NCBI GenBank assembly: GCA_963674955.2
Contig: CAXXKR010000004.1
Span: forward strand, 62,001-126,000
Direction of reading: 5' to 3'
DNA length: 64,000 bases
DNA from: G963674955 sp963674955
Lineage (GTDB): Bacteria > Desulfobacterota > Desulfovibrionia > Desulfovibrionales > Desulfovibrionaceae
The translations under genes and the position numbers were made by a program. Below are positions 1 to 9,249 of the stretch, one piece after another. The notes under the pieces are model-generated. The model did not search any database and was not told where the DNA came from. It saw only the letters and a program-made list of their open reading frames with translations. Numbering within the stretch: position 1 is the first letter of the stretch; every line of letters begins with the position of its first letter.

Positions 1-219
1 GTCCAGGAGGTGGCGGTCGGCAACTGGACCGGGAAGACCTTGCGCCAATTGAACCTTCCGCCGCGCTTCGACGTGCAGGTGGTGGCCATCAAGAGGTCGG
101 GCAGAGACAAGTATCAGTTCGTGCCCCGCGCCGACGCCAGCTTGAACGAGGGCGACACCCTGGTGCTGCTCGGCAATGCGGAGAACGTCATGAAAGCCTC
201 CAAGGAGCAGGGAGAATAG
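1..219 (+). CDS. TrkA-type potassium uptake regulator, C-terminal end (partial)
   Basis: The reading frame is open from the first base of the window, so the start lies upstream. The visible 72 residues look like an RCK_C (TrkA-C) domain: a G-x-T-L-R-x-L-N-L-P opening, a central hydrophobic stretch VQVVAIKR, and the typical ending in which a residue pair precedes GDTLVLLG. This domain usually follows an NAD-binding RCK_N domain in peripheral subunits that gate Trk/Ktr potassium channels. Only the C-terminal domain is visible, so it could equally end another transporter carrying a TrkA-C domain. The stop is two bases before aroC, suggesting co-transcription. Confidence 0.7.
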   Translation, partial: VQEVAVGNWTGKTLRQLNLPPRFDVQVVAIKRSGRDKYQFVPRADASLNEGDTLVLLGNAENVMKASKEQGE

Positions 220-220
220 A

Positions 221-1282
221 ATGAGCGGGAATACCTTCGGCAAGGTTTTCAGGTTGACGACTTTCGGCGAGTCTCACGGCCCCGGGCTGGGCGGCATTGT
301 GGATGGCTGTCCGCCCAACATTCCCCTGGACGAAGGGAGCATCCAGCTGGAACTGGACCGCAGGAAGCCGGGACAGGGAGGCGCGACCACGGCCAGAAAG
401 GAAAAGGACCGGGTCCGCATTCTCTCGGGCGTTTTCGAGGGGTTGACCACAGGTACGCCCATAGGCTTTTACGTGGAAAACACCGACCACCGCTCAAATG
501 ATTACTCCAAAATCAAGGATGTTTTCAGGCCGGGACACGCAGATTTCACCTATCAGGCCAAGTTCGGCATTCGCGACTATCGGGGCGGGGGACGATCATC
601 CGGCAGGGAAACAGTCTCCCGCGTGGCCGGGGGGGCCATCGCCCAGGAACTGCTCATGTCGGAAGGCATGAGCCTTCAGGCCTACACAGTGGAGTTCGGC
701 GGTATTCCGGCGCGTGTGATCGACCCGGCCGGGGCGCATGAACGGGAGTTCTTCAGCCCGGAACCCGAGGCGGTCGGCAAGTGGAACAATCGGGTGCATG
801 AAGCGCGGTCATTGAACGACTCGGTGGGCGGGATCGTGGAGGTCAGGGTCCTGGGAGTTCCACCGGGATTGGGCGAGCCGGTTTTCGACAAGCTGGACGC
901 TCGTCTGGCCTATGCCCTCATGGGGGTTGGCGCGGTAAAGGCCGTTGCCATCGGTTCCGGGTGCGAGGCGTCATCATTGCTCGGTAGCCAGAACAACGAC
1001 CCCATTACTCCGCTGGGTTTCGCAACCAATAATTCCGGGGGAATCCTCGGAGGAATTTCAAGCGGCCAGGACGTGGTGGTCAGGGCCTGCGTCAAGCCCA
1101 TTCCCTCCATCAACAAGGATCAGGATACGGTAGATTCGTCCGGCAGGGCCGTGAAACTGAATGTGGGCGGCAGGCACGACATCAGCGCCATACCGCGCAT
1201 AGTGCCGGTATTGAAGGCCATGACGGCCCTGGTGCTGGCCGACATGCTTCTCTTGGACAGGCGGATAGGAAACCGCGGTTGA
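221..1282 (+). CDS. aroC: Chorismate synthase
   Basis: Chorismate synthase removes phosphate from 5-enolpyruvylshikimate-3-phosphate to give chorismate, the last shared step of aromatic amino acid synthesis, using reduced FMN. The 353-residue protein has the family's usual length. Its family signatures are visible: FGESHGPGLGGIVDG near the N terminus, the R-R-K-P-G-Q-G segment around residues 47-53, the FRPGHADFTY block, and the RGGGRSSGRETVSRVAGGA block. The ATG at 221 follows GGGAGAA at a suitable distance. It is separated by one base from the upstream TrkA-like gene and faces a convergent minus-strand gene four bases beyond its stop. The identity is secure. Confidence 0.97.
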   Translation: MSGNTFGKVFRLTTFGESHGPGLGGIVDGCPPNIPLDEGSIQLELDRRKPGQGGATTARKEKDRVRILSGVFEGLTTGTPIGFYVENTDHRSNDYSKIKDVFRPGHADFTYQAKFGIRDYRGGGRSSGRETVSRVAGGAIAQELLMSEGMSLQAYTVEFGGIPARVIDPAGAHEREFFSPEPEAVGKWNNRVHEARSLNDSVGGIVEVRVLGVPPGLGEPVFDKLDARLAYALMGVGAVKAVAIGSGCEASSLLGSQNNDPITPLGFATNNSGGILGGISSGQDVVVRACVKPIPSINKDQDTVDSSGRAVKLNVGGRHDISAIPRIVPVLKAMTALVLADMLLLDRRIGNRG

Positions 1283-1285
1283 CGG

Positions 1286-1624
1286 CTACTTTACGGTTTT
1301 CAGCCGTACGGCCGTGCCGTAGCAGGAATAGAACTTGTCCCCTTCGGGGTGAAAGGCCACGGATTCGCGGTAGCATAGTATTGCGTCGGCGTTGACATCC
1401 AGGGCCTGGGCAATGAGCCCGTAGAAGGCGTTGTCGAAGATGTAGCCCCTGCAGACTATCAGACCGAAGGTTCCCTGCACCTCCCGGCCGGATACTTCAT
1501 CAGTGGTGACGATCTTCAGCTTTCCGGCGAGATAGGCGTCCCTGGCCTGGGTGATGCGCGCATCGTTTTTGGAATTGTCTTTGTTTTGGCTTTTTTTGTC
1601 TGGCTTGCCGAAGAGCAGGGGCAT
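1286..1624 (-). CDS. YbjQ/UPF0145-like small protein
   Basis: I chose the ATG at 1624, giving 112 residues, because AAGGAAG stands just upstream; a longer frame to 1693 lacks a good ribosome site. The first 35 residues are charged and probably disordered. The rest (KIVTTDEVSGREV, a central NAFYGLIAQALDVNADAI block, and the ending YGTAVRL) resembles the YbjQ/UPF0145 fold, in which small beta/alpha proteins assemble into pentamers. Function is unknown in that family. The match is by pattern only and might be fortuitous. It lies convergent to aroC and downstream of the M16 peptidase gene, separated from it by a hairpin. Confidence 0.6.
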   Translation of the reverse strand: MPLLFGKPDKKSQNKDNSKNDARITQARDAYLAGKLKIVTTDEVSGREVQGTFGLIVCRGYIFDNAFYGLIAQALDVNADAILCYRESVAFHPEGDKFYSCYGTAVRLKTVK

Positions 1625-1711
1625 AATATTTCTTCCTTGTGTTGCTGCGGGTTGCAGGACTGGTAGATTCTTAGCCCAAGTCAATGCCTTCAATCAAGCC
1701 CCGGAAAGGAC

Positions 1712-1737
1712 AAAGCCGGGGTTTCGGCCCCGGCTTT
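1712..1737 (-). terminator. Hairpin downstream of M16 peptidase gene
   Basis: A perfect 10-bp stem (1712-1721 with 1728-1737, GC-rich core, six-base loop) lies ten bases after the peptidase stop on the minus strand. The U-tract after it is weak, so it is a probable but not certain intrinsic terminator. Confidence 0.6.
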
Positions 1738-1746
1738 GATTTTCGT

Positions 1747-4455
1747 TTATGGCGTGACTGTCATGGTATAGGACTTGTCCCAATCCAGGTAGGTGCCCGC
1801 CAGCTTCATTACTTCCTGTGCGCTTACCTTGTCGGCCATCTCCAGCAGCATCTTCTCCAGGTTCCGGTCATAGCCGCGGGCCATGAGACCGGCGGCTTCG
1901 CGGCTGCGGGAAAGCAGGCTCTGGTGCTCCTGGTAATACTCGCCGTTCAGGATATTCCTTGCTCTCTGGATTTCCGCTTCGGGCAGGGGCTTGTCGCGCA
2001 ACATGGCGATGGTGTCCACGAAACCCTGTTTGGCCTGTTCCAGCTTGTCAGGGTCGGTGCCGATGTAAAAGGCCATGAACCCGGTTTCAGGCGATTGCCA
2101 GAGAAAGGCCGTCACCGTGTAGCCCAGGCCCTGCTTGTCGCGCATGTCGCGGAAGAGCAGGCCGCTTTGTCCGGCAAGGGCCGCCCTGAGCACGGAAAAG
2201 GCCGCGCTTGATTCGGTGTCCTTCCTGCCGGTTATGGGGAACACGGCCAGGAGATGGGCCTGGTTGCGTCCCGGCAGTTGGAGAGTTTTGGAGCGTTCCC
2301 CGGACCATTGGGGTGCGGAGAATTGGTATCCGCCGTTGGTCTTCAGGGCGGCGGCCAGACTGTCAGCGAAGTTCTTGATTTCTTCGAGATCGTATTGCCC
2401 GCTCACGGCGACGACAAAGGGCAGGCCGGTCTGTTTGGTCCAGTAGTCGTGAAGCTCCCTGGAAGTGAACTTCGCGAAATCCTTTTCCAATCCCTGATGA
2501 TAATAGGAATAAGCGCCCGAAGTGAACAGGAAGGGGAACATCTCCCTGAAGGCCAGTCCCAGGGGTTGGTCCTCGCGCCGTTTGATGGCCGAGGCTTGAT
2601 CCTGTTTGGCGCGGTCCAATTCATTTTCGGGCCATGCCGGGCGTTTGATCATTTCGGCCATGAGGGGAAGCACGTCCTTTGAAAAGCGGACCGGGTACTT
2701 GGCCTCGAAGGCGAATGCGTCGCGGCCGGATTTGGCGCCGATGCTGGCCGCGCGGTCCGACAGAAAGTCCTCGATCTGGGTGGCGTTCATGTTCTCCGTG
2801 CCCCTGGTCAGGACCCTGGAGGCCAGGGAGGACATGCCCTGCCTGTCCTTGTCTATTATGCCGTCACCGCCGGGCCAGTAAATGGACAGGGCGGTGTAGG
2901 GCAGGGTCTCGTCCGGTAGAAGCACCAGCCTGCTGCCCCCAGGCAGTTCAAGGACCTTTTCCCCGCCGTTGTCCGAGGCGGTGTCCAGGCTTCCGCCTTG
3001 ATCCTTGGCGGGCCAGAGCTTTTCTGCCGTCTGCCTGAGCTTTTCCTCGGGAAGGGAGGAGCCGTCCGGGTAGAGGATACAGGCGGACAGACGTTCCGGC
3101 CTGACGTATTCGTCATACAATTCGGAAAGTTGCTTGCGGTTGGCATTGGAAAGGGCGAAGAGGTAGTTTTGCTCGGCCTCCTGGCCGTGTTCAAAGAACT
3201 GGAAATAGGACAACTTGGAGGCCAGGCCCGAAAGGGTTTCCTTGGTCAGGAACAGGGAATCCTCAAGGTTGAGTCTGGCCCGTTCTATTTCGCGGTCCGT
3301 GAATGTCTTGGTGTCGAATTCGGAGAGGGTCTTGATCAACTCGCTCCAGAAGGTCTCTGTCTTGTCGCCATCCAGTGTGGCGTGGACATAAAGTATGCCC
3401 CCCCGTTCCAGGGTCATGGCCGAGACGCTGATGTCGTCCACCATGCGCAGTTCATGCTTGAATTTGCGGTAGAGCAGGGAGGTGTCGTCTCCGCCCAGGA
3501 GCTGGGAAAGCATCTCCAGGCCCGCCACCTTGCCAGAACCGAGGTCCGGCAGGGGAAAGGCAAGGCCCATGTAGACCTTGTTCCATTGGCCGGGAAGCGT
3601 CTTGAGTTGCATTCCCGGCGCGGCCTCGGAAACCGAGTGCTTTTCCGGGGGCAGGACGGGGTGATCGTTTTCAAGGTCTGCGGTCAGGCGCTTTGCCTCG
3701 GCCAGAACCTCGTCCGGATTGATGTCGCCGACAACGGACAAGAGCATGGATTGCGGCTGGTACAGGGACTCGACGTAGGCGTGCATGTCTTGGGCCGAGA
3801 TGTTCGTCACCACGTCGCTGTAGCCGATGATGGGCCATTCGTATGTGGTGCCCTTCCAGAGCATGCCCTGCAGGGACTTGAAAAGCTTGGAATTCGGTGA
3901 GTCCTCGCCGCGCTTGAGTTCGGCCAGGACCACTTCCTTTTCCGGCTCCAGTTCGGTCGGGTCGATCTTGGCGTTGAAGGCCATGTCCGTGACGATGTCC
4001 ATGCCCAGGGCCCATTCCTTTTTGGGAACCTCGACATAATAGTAGGTGTAGTCGAAGCTGGTGGCCGCGTTCAGGCTGCCGCCCACGGATTCCACCTCAA
4101 GGGCGGTCTGGCCGGGGCCGCGCTTTTCAGTGCCCTTGAAAACCATGTGTTCCAGAAGATGGCTGATGCCCGCCTGCTTTGGGTCTTCGTAGGCCGAGCC
4201 TGCCCGCACGTACAGGCTGATGTTGGCCAGGGGGAATCGGTCGTCTTTCTTGATGAGCACGGTCAGGCCGTTTTTCAGCTTGAGCACGTTGAGCCCGTCC
4301 GTGGAGAGTTTTTCAGTGGGCATGGTCTTTTTTTCTTGAATCCCTGTTTTTTGCGGGCTGGTTTTTTCATTTTCAGCCGCTTTATTGTCGTTGATGCCGC
4401 AACCGCCGAGCATGAGCAGGGTTGCGAGCAATGTGCTTACTATCTTTATTGGCAT
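1747..4455 (-). CDS. M16 family zinc metallopeptidase, predicted lipoprotein
   Basis: This 902-residue protein is a pitrilysin/insulinase-type peptidase with two homologous halves. The inverted zinc motif HXXEH is present as HLLEH, with His99, Glu102 and His103, and a downstream ELEPEKEVVLAELKR helix supplies the usual third ligand Glu. The second half (from about residue 480) lacks the motif, as is normal for the inactive half. The N terminus has a hydrophobic stretch ending LGGC, a lipobox that would anchor the protein to a membrane after Cys19, followed by a polar linker. It is likely periplasmic and degrades peptides, but the substrate cannot be read from sequence. It appears monocistronic, with a hairpin following the stop. 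Confidence 0.9.
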   Translation of the reverse strand: MPIKIVSTLLATLLMLGGCGINDNKAAENEKTSPQKTGIQEKKTMPTEKLSTDGLNVLKLKNGLTVLIKKDDRFPLANISLYVRAGSAYEDPKQAGISHLLEHMVFKGTEKRGPGQTALEVESVGGSLNAATSFDYTYYYVEVPKKEWALGMDIVTDMAFNAKIDPTELEPEKEVVLAELKRGEDSPNSKLFKSLQGMLWKGTTYEWPIIGYSDVVTNISAQDMHAYVESLYQPQSMLLSVVGDINPDEVLAEAKRLTADLENDHPVLPPEKHSVSEAAPGMQLKTLPGQWNKVYMGLAFPLPDLGSGKVAGLEMLSQLLGGDDTSLLYRKFKHELRMVDDISVSAMTLERGGILYVHATLDGDKTETFWSELIKTLSEFDTKTFTDREIERARLNLEDSLFLTKETLSGLASKLSYFQFFEHGQEAEQNYLFALSNANRKQLSELYDEYVRPERLSACILYPDGSSLPEEKLRQTAEKLWPAKDQGGSLDTASDNGGEKVLELPGGSRLVLLPDETLPYTALSIYWPGGDGIIDKDRQGMSSLASRVLTRGTENMNATQIEDFLSDRAASIGAKSGRDAFAFEAKYPVRFSKDVLPLMAEMIKRPAWPENELDRAKQDQASAIKRREDQPLGLAFREMFPFLFTSGAYSYYHQGLEKDFAKFTSRELHDYWTKQTGLPFVVAVSGQYDLEEIKNFADSLAAALKTNGGYQFSAPQWSGERSKTLQLPGRNQAHLLAVFPITGRKDTESSAAFSVLRAALAGQSGLLFRDMRDKQGLGYTVTAFLWQSPETGFMAFYIGTDPDKLEQAKQGFVDTIAMLRDKPLPEAEIQRARNILNGEYYQEHQSLLSRSREAAGLMARGYDRNLEKMLLEMADKVSAQEVMKLAGTYLDWDKSYTMTVTP

Positions 4456-4613
4456 TTCGTCACTCCCAAGGCTCCTTTGAAGAATTCAGGATCAACGGTG
4501 GAATGACTTTTATAAGGCCTAACCGGAAGGTGTCAAACCGGAACAGATGGCCCAGACGCTTTGCGGAAGATGGCGGACCGGCCTGTTGGTGGCCAAAGCC
4601 CGCCTTTGGATGA

Positions 4614-4982
4614 TTATTTTTTGAAGAAAAGATAGGCGGCCAGGGCCAGGAGTATGACGGCGAAGATTTTCTTGAAGTTGTCCGTTGAGATGTTCTCCAC
4701 CAGCCTGGCGCCGATTTGGGCGCCGATGATGCCGCCGACGCCAAGCAGAATGCCCACCTTGTAGTCCACATTGGCCAGCTTGCCGTGTGCCAGCAGGGCG
4801 GAAATGGAAATGATCAGGATTCCGAGAAATGACGTGCCGACCGCTTTCTGGGCCGTATAGCCCAGCATGAGCAACAGGGGGACCATGAGAAAGCCGCCGC
4901 CCAGGCCGGAAAAGGACGCGCCCACGCCAACGCCGACACCGATGAAAAGAAGTGCGCCCATGTGCAGTAGTTCAGAGCTCAT
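4614..4982 (-). CDS. Half-size TauE/SafE-type membrane permease
   Basis: The protein has 122 residues and about four hydrophobic segments. The N-terminal GVGVGASFSGLGGGFLMVPLL block and the GTSFLGILIIS block are hallmarks of the TauE/SafE (sulfite or small organosulfonate exporter) family. Normal members have about 250 residues and two such repeats; this one has a single repeat and ends cleanly in a charged tail (FFKK). It therefore probably works as a homodimer, or it is a natural half-length variant. No second half is present on either side. The ATG at 4982 is preceded by a gap of about 170 bases shared with the divergent frd operon. Substrate unknown. Confidence 0.8.
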   Translation of the reverse strand: MSSELLHMGALLFIGVGVGVGASFSGLGGGFLMVPLLLMLGYTAQKAVGTSFLGILIISISALLAHGKLANVDYKVGILLGVGGIIGAQIGARLVENISTDNFKKIFAVILLALAAYLFFKK

Positions 4983-5079
4983 ATTCAGACCTCTATTTTT
5001 CTGTTTTGAAAAAAAATGACAGTTATCCGCTGATCACTGGATGAGCAAGTATATATTTACTCCTTAAACCGAGAGTCCG

Positions 5080-5109
5080 TTGACAAAAGTCTTTATAGAG
5101 GCCAATAAA
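5080..5109 (+). promoter_or_regulatory. Possible sigma-70 promoter of the frd-fum operon
   Basis: An exact TTGACA at 5080-5085 is followed after 18 bases by AATAAA at 5104-5109, a poor -10 match. It lies 46 bases before the frdC start. The -35 is convincing but the -10 is not. Confidence 0.35.
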
Positions 5110-5154
5110 TCTTGGTTCGAACATGATGCGAACACCTATTTTTTGGGAGGAGTA

Positions 5155-5805
5155 ATGACCTTGGACACAACCGCATATACCGGAAGGGTCGCCAAGTGGG
5201 ACGGTCTGCTGGATTGGGCTCAGATGCTTTCCGGCATCGGGTTGATTCTTTTCATGTGGGCGCACATGATTCTTGTGGCCAGCGTGATCGTGGGACCCGG
5301 CGTGATGAATGCCATTGCCGAGTTTTTCGAGGCCACGGGCCTGGCCCAGGTGGGCGGACCGCTTATCTTTCTGCTTTTTTTTGTTCATTTTCTTTTGGCC
5401 GCCAGAAAGCTGCCTTTCCGCTTCGAGCGCCAGAAGACCATTATAGCCCACGCACGGATGATGAGGCATCCCGACACATGGCTCTGGCTCGTTCAGGTGG
5501 GCACGGCCATGATCATCCTGCTCATGGGCACCATTCATATCTGGGTGGTGCTCACGGACCTGCCCATCACGGCGGCCAAGAGCGCAGCCCGCATCCAGGG
5601 CGGATTCTGGCTGGCCTTTTATCTGGTGCTTTTGCCCATGGTCGAGTTGCACGTGGGCGTGGGGCTGTACAGGATTTGCGTTAAGTGGGGCCTGATCAAG
5701 GATTCAGGGCGCAAGGGGCTCAAGAAGAAAGAGAACCTGCTCACTTTGATATTCATCTGCATCGGGATTGCGGCCCTGCTGCGGTTCTGGTTTTTAAGCG
5801 CGTAG
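5155..5805 (+). CDS. frdC: Fumarate reductase / succinate dehydrogenase cytochrome b subunit
   Basis: This is the membrane anchor of a succinate:quinone oxidoreductase, carrying haem b and exchanging electrons with menaquinone. The ATG at 5155 is chosen because GGGAGGAG sits just upstream, giving 216 residues; an earlier frame opening at 5080 has no such site. There are five hydrophobic helices, with histidines placed in helices in the manner of the di-haem Wolinella-type subunit (WAHM, FVHFL, GTIHIW, ELHVGVG). The region KLPFRFERQKTIIAHARMMRH links helices two and three. It heads a tight operon with frdA and frdB. The direction of catalysis in vivo cannot be decided from sequence. Confidence 0.92.
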   Translation: MTLDTTAYTGRVAKWDGLLDWAQMLSGIGLILFMWAHMILVASVIVGPGVMNAIAEFFEATGLAQVGGPLIFLLFFVHFLLAARKLPFRFERQKTIIAHARMMRHPDTWLWLVQVGTAMIILLMGTIHIWVVLTDLPITAAKSAARIQGGFWLAFYLVLLPMVELHVGVGLYRICVKWGLIKDSGRKGLKKKENLLTLIFICIGIAALLRFWFLSA

Positions 5806-5817
5806 GGGAAGTTGGCG

Positions 5818-7653
5818 ATGCAAACTTTTTATACGGATGTTTTGGTGGTCGGAGCTGGACTGGCTGGAGAACGGGCAGCCATCGAGTCCGGACAGGCGGG
5901 ACTTTCCTCCATCTGCCTGAGCCTTGTCCCGGCCCGGCGTTCGCACTCGTCGGCCGCCCAGGGCGGCATGCAGGCCTCGCTGGGCAATTCGGTCATGGGC
6001 GACGGGGACTGTCCCGATGTTCATTTCGCGGACACGGTCAAGGGCTCTGATTGGGGCTGCGACCAGGAAGTGGCCAGGCTTTTTGCCGACACGGCGCCCA
6101 TCGAGATGCGCAGGCTGGCCTACTGGGGCGTGCCCTGGAACCGCGTCGTTCCGGGCAAATCCACATATTTCAAGGGCGGCAAGCAGTTCGAGAAGGTGGA
6201 GAAAGAGGAAAAGGAAGGACTGATCACGGCCAGGGCCTTCGGCGGCACGGCCAAGTGGCGTACCTGCTACGTATCCGACGGCACAGGCCATTCCGTTCTT
6301 TTTACGGTGGACAACCGCTGCGCCCAGCTGGGCGTGGAGGTCCACGACAAGACCGAGGCCCTTTCCCTGATCCATGACGGAGAGACCTGCTTCGGAGCCA
6401 TAGTCCGCTGCCTGCGCACAGGAGAACTGAGGGTCTATTTGGCCAAGGCGACCATGATCGCCTCCGGCGGCATCGGCCGCATCTACCCCAACACCACCAA
6501 CTGCGTGATCAACGAGGGCTCCGGGCACATCATCGCCCTGGATACCGGGGTGGTGCCCATGGGCAACATGGAGGCCATCCAGTTTCACCCCACGGGCATC
6601 GTGCCCACCGACATCCTGGTGACCGAGGGTTGCCGGGGCGACGGCGGCACGCTCCTGGACGTGAACGAGGAGCGGTTCATGCACAAGTATGAGCCGGAAA
6701 AGGCGGAACTCGCTTCCCGCGACGTGGTCTCGCGCTGGATGACCCATCACATCCGCGAAGGCTACGGGGTCAAGTCGCCCTACGGCGAACACCTCTGGCT
6801 GGATATTCGCCACTTGGGCGAGAAGCACATCACCGGCAAACTGCGCGAAGTCTACGAGATATGCACCTCTTTCCTTGGCCGCGATCCCATTCACGAACTC
6901 ATTCCGGTCAGGCCCACCCACCATTACACCATGGGCGGGGTCAGAACGGACAAGAACGGCGCCGCATACGGCCTTAAAGGGCTTTTCAGCGCGGGCGAGG
7001 CCTGCTGCTGGGACATGCACGGCTTCAATCGCCTGGGCGGAAACTCCCTGGCCGAGACCGTGGTGGCCGGTGGAATAGTCGGGCGCAAGATAGTTGAATA
7101 CGTCCAGGGAACTCAGGTGACCTTCAACTCGGGCATCATCGACGGCGCGGCCCTCAAACAGAAGGAACGCATCGCCAAGCTCATAAATGGCGAGGGCGGC
7201 AAGGAAAACGTCTACAAGGTGCGCGACGACATGCAGCAGGCCCTGGCCAAAGGCGCGTTCATTTTCAGGAACGGCGACGATCTCGAGGAATGCGTGGAAA
7301 AGCTGCAGGAAGTCCTGGAGCGCTCGAGAAAGGTCGGGCTTCTGTCCAACGGACTAGGCGCAAATCCCGAACTGGCCACGGCCCTGCGCATCGAGGGGCA
7401 GGTCAAGCTGGCCCTGATGGTGGCTTACGGGGCGCTTAAGCGCACCGAGAGCCGCGGCAGCCACAACCGCGAGGACTTCACGGCGCGCAACGACCGCGAC
7501 TGGCTTGTGCGCACCCTGGCCTACTGGAAGAAAGAGGGCGACATCCTGCCGACCCTTGACTACGAACCGGCCACGCAGGTCGTTGAAATTCCTCCGGGGG
7601 ATCGCGGTTACGGCAAGAGCGAGATAATCAGCGCCGACGACAGGAAGGAATAA
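5818..7653 (+). CDS. frdA: Fumarate reductase / succinate dehydrogenase flavoprotein subunit
   Basis: This catalytic subunit interconverts fumarate and succinate through covalently bound FAD. The ATG at 5818 gives 611 residues; an in-frame TTG at 5812 is too near the GGGGAA ribosome site. The N terminus carries the dinucleotide-binding motif VVGAGLAGERAA, then RSHSSAAQGGMQA, whose His is the usual site of FAD attachment. The active-site block QFHPTGIVPTDILVTEG and the substrate-binding RPTHHYTMGG and HGFNRLGGNSLAE blocks are intact. Start and stop are close to frdC and frdB, so the three subunits are translated together. The overall family match is very strong. Confidence 0.96.
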   Translation: MQTFYTDVLVVGAGLAGERAAIESGQAGLSSICLSLVPARRSHSSAAQGGMQASLGNSVMGDGDCPDVHFADTVKGSDWGCDQEVARLFADTAPIEMRRLAYWGVPWNRVVPGKSTYFKGGKQFEKVEKEEKEGLITARAFGGTAKWRTCYVSDGTGHSVLFTVDNRCAQLGVEVHDKTEALSLIHDGETCFGAIVRCLRTGELRVYLAKATMIASGGIGRIYPNTTNCVINEGSGHIIALDTGVVPMGNMEAIQFHPTGIVPTDILVTEGCRGDGGTLLDVNEERFMHKYEPEKAELASRDVVSRWMTHHIREGYGVKSPYGEHLWLDIRHLGEKHITGKLREVYEICTSFLGRDPIHELIPVRPTHHYTMGGVRTDKNGAAYGLKGLFSAGEACCWDMHGFNRLGGNSLAETVVAGGIVGRKIVEYVQGTQVTFNSGIIDGAALKQKERIAKLINGEGGKENVYKVRDDMQQALAKGAFIFRNGDDLEECVEKLQEVLERSRKVGLLSNGLGANPELATALRIEGQVKLALMVAYGALKRTESRGSHNREDFTARNDRDWLVRTLAYWKKEGDILPTLDYEPATQVVEIPPGDRGYGKSEIISADDRKE

Positions 7654-7656
7654 GCA

Positions 7657-8394
7657 ATGTCCAGAACACTGAAATTCAATATATTCCGGTATAATCCCCA
7701 GGACCCCAAGTCCTTTCCCCACACCCAGACCTTCATGCTTGAGGAGACGGACAGCATGACCCTGTTCATCGCCCTGAATATTCTGCGCGAAGAACAGGAC
7801 CCCTCCCTGCAGTTCGACTTCTGTTGCAGGGCTGGAATCTGCGGGTCATGCGGCATGGTCATCAACGGGCGTCCCGGCCTGGCCTGCCATACCAAGACCA
7901 AAGACCTGCCCGATGAAATCACTCTGCTGCCCCTGCCGGTCTTCAAGCTGGTGGGCGACCTCTCTGTGGACACGGGCTCATGGTTCAGGGAAATGTACGG
8001 CAAGGTGGAGTCCTGGATTCACACCGGCAAGGAATTCGATTCCAAGGCCCTTGAGGAGCGCATGGACAACGGGGTGGCCGAGGAAATCTACGAGCTGGAC
8101 CGCTGTGTGGAATGCGGATGCTGTGTGGCGGCCTGCGGCACTGCAAGGCTGCGCGCTGATTTCATGGGTGCGGCGGCCCTGAACAGGATAGCCCGTTTTG
8201 TGGTCGATCCAAGGGACGAGCGGACGGACAATGATTATTACGAAATAATCGGAAACGATTTCGGCGTGTTCGGCTGCATGGGCCTCCTGGCCTGCGAAGA
8301 CGTTTGCCCCAAGAAGCTTCCCTTGCAGAACCAATTGGCGTTTTTGCGCAGGAAGATGGGCATAACCGCCATCAAGAATATATTTCGCAAGTAA
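7657..8394 (+). CDS. frdB: Fumarate reductase / succinate dehydrogenase iron-sulfur subunit
   Basis: This 245-residue subunit carries electrons between the flavoprotein and the cytochrome b. The N-terminal ferredoxin domain has the [2Fe-2S] ligands in CCRAGICGSCGMVINGRPGL and the following LAC. The C-terminal domain shows CVECGCCVAACG and CMGLLACEDVCPKKLP, giving the ligands for the [4Fe-4S] and the third cluster. It begins three bases after the frdA stop and is followed 15 bases later by the fumarase alpha gene, which fits one operon for fumarate metabolism. Confidence 0.96.
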   Translation: MSRTLKFNIFRYNPQDPKSFPHTQTFMLEETDSMTLFIALNILREEQDPSLQFDFCCRAGICGSCGMVINGRPGLACHTKTKDLPDEITLLPLPVFKLVGDLSVDTGSWFREMYGKVESWIHTGKEFDSKALEERMDNGVAEEIYELDRCVECGCCVAACGTARLRADFMGAAALNRIARFVVDPRDERTDNDYYEIIGNDFGVFGCMGLLACEDVCPKKLPLQNQLAFLRRKMGITAIKNIFRK

Positions 8395-8409
8395 CCAGAG
8401 GTGCAGACA

Positions 8410-9249
8410 ATGAGAGAGATAAAAGCCGCAGACGTTCAAAGCGCCGTGGCCGGAATGTGCATCAGGGCCAACACGATTTTGCCTGCGGACGTGCGCGGGG
8501 CCATAGAGGACGGGCTTGCCCGGGAGACTTCACCGGCCGCCAGGGAGGTCTTCAGGCAGCTGCTTGAAAACGCGGACCTGGCTGCAGAGACAAAGCTTCC
8601 CCTGTGCCAGGACACCGGGCTGGCCGTGTTCTTCGTTGAAGTCGGCCAGGATGTGGTCGTCGTAGGCAAGGGACTCAAGCAGGCCATCAACGACGGCGTG
8701 CGCGAGGGTTATGACAAGGGCTATTTGCGCAAATCCGCCTGCGATCCCCTGACTAGGGCCAACACCGGCGACAATACACCGGCCGTCATTCACCTGGACA
8801 TGGTTCCGGGCGACAAGCTTAAGATATCCTTCATGGCCAAGGGAGGCGGGGCCGAGAACATGTCCAGGGTGACAATGCTTTCACCGGCCCAGGGCTGGAA
8901 GGGCATCAAGGATTTCGTGGTGCGCCGGGTGGCCGAGGCCGGTCCCAATCCCTGTCCGCCCACGGTGGTGGGCGTAGGCATCGGCGGCACCTACGAGCGT
9001 TCGGCCATAATCAGCAAGCAGGCTTTGCTCAGGCCCCTGGACGACACCCATCCGGACCCGAAGATCGCGGAGCTGGAAAGGGAGCTTTTGGAGGCCATCA
9101 ACAAGCTCAATGTCGGTCCCATGGGACTTGGCGGCGAGACCACCAGCTTCGGAGTCAAGATTGCAATTGAGCCTTGCCATATAGCCAGCCTGCCTCTGGC
9201 CGTGAACATCCAATGCCATTCTTCCAGGCACGAGGAGGTCGTACTCTGA
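8410..9249 (+). CDS. Class I fumarate hydratase, alpha (N-terminal) subunit
   Basis: Class I fumarases hydrate fumarate to malate with an oxygen-sensitive [4Fe-4S] cluster. In many anaerobes the enzyme is split into an alpha and a beta subunit, as here. The ATG at 8410 (AGAGG nine bases upstream) gives 279 residues; a GTG at 8401 would add three. Recognisable parts are LPLCQDTGLAVFFVEVG, CDPLTRANTGDNTPAVIH, and NPCPPTVVGVGIGGTYERSA, supplying the conserved cluster cysteines. The stop overlaps the beta-subunit start in an ATGA arrangement, typical of translationally coupled subunits. Its place behind frdCAB joins malate and succinate production. Confidence 0.93.
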   Translation: MREIKAADVQSAVAGMCIRANTILPADVRGAIEDGLARETSPAAREVFRQLLENADLAAETKLPLCQDTGLAVFFVEVGQDVVVVGKGLKQAINDGVREGYDKGYLRKSACDPLTRANTGDNTPAVIHLDMVPGDKLKISFMAKGGGAENMSRVTMLSPAQGWKGIKDFVVRRVAEAGPNPCPPTVVGVGIGGTYERSAIISKQALLRPLDDTHPDPKIAELERELLEAINKLNVGPMGLGGETTSFGVKIAIEPCHIASLPLAVNIQCHSSRHEEVVL

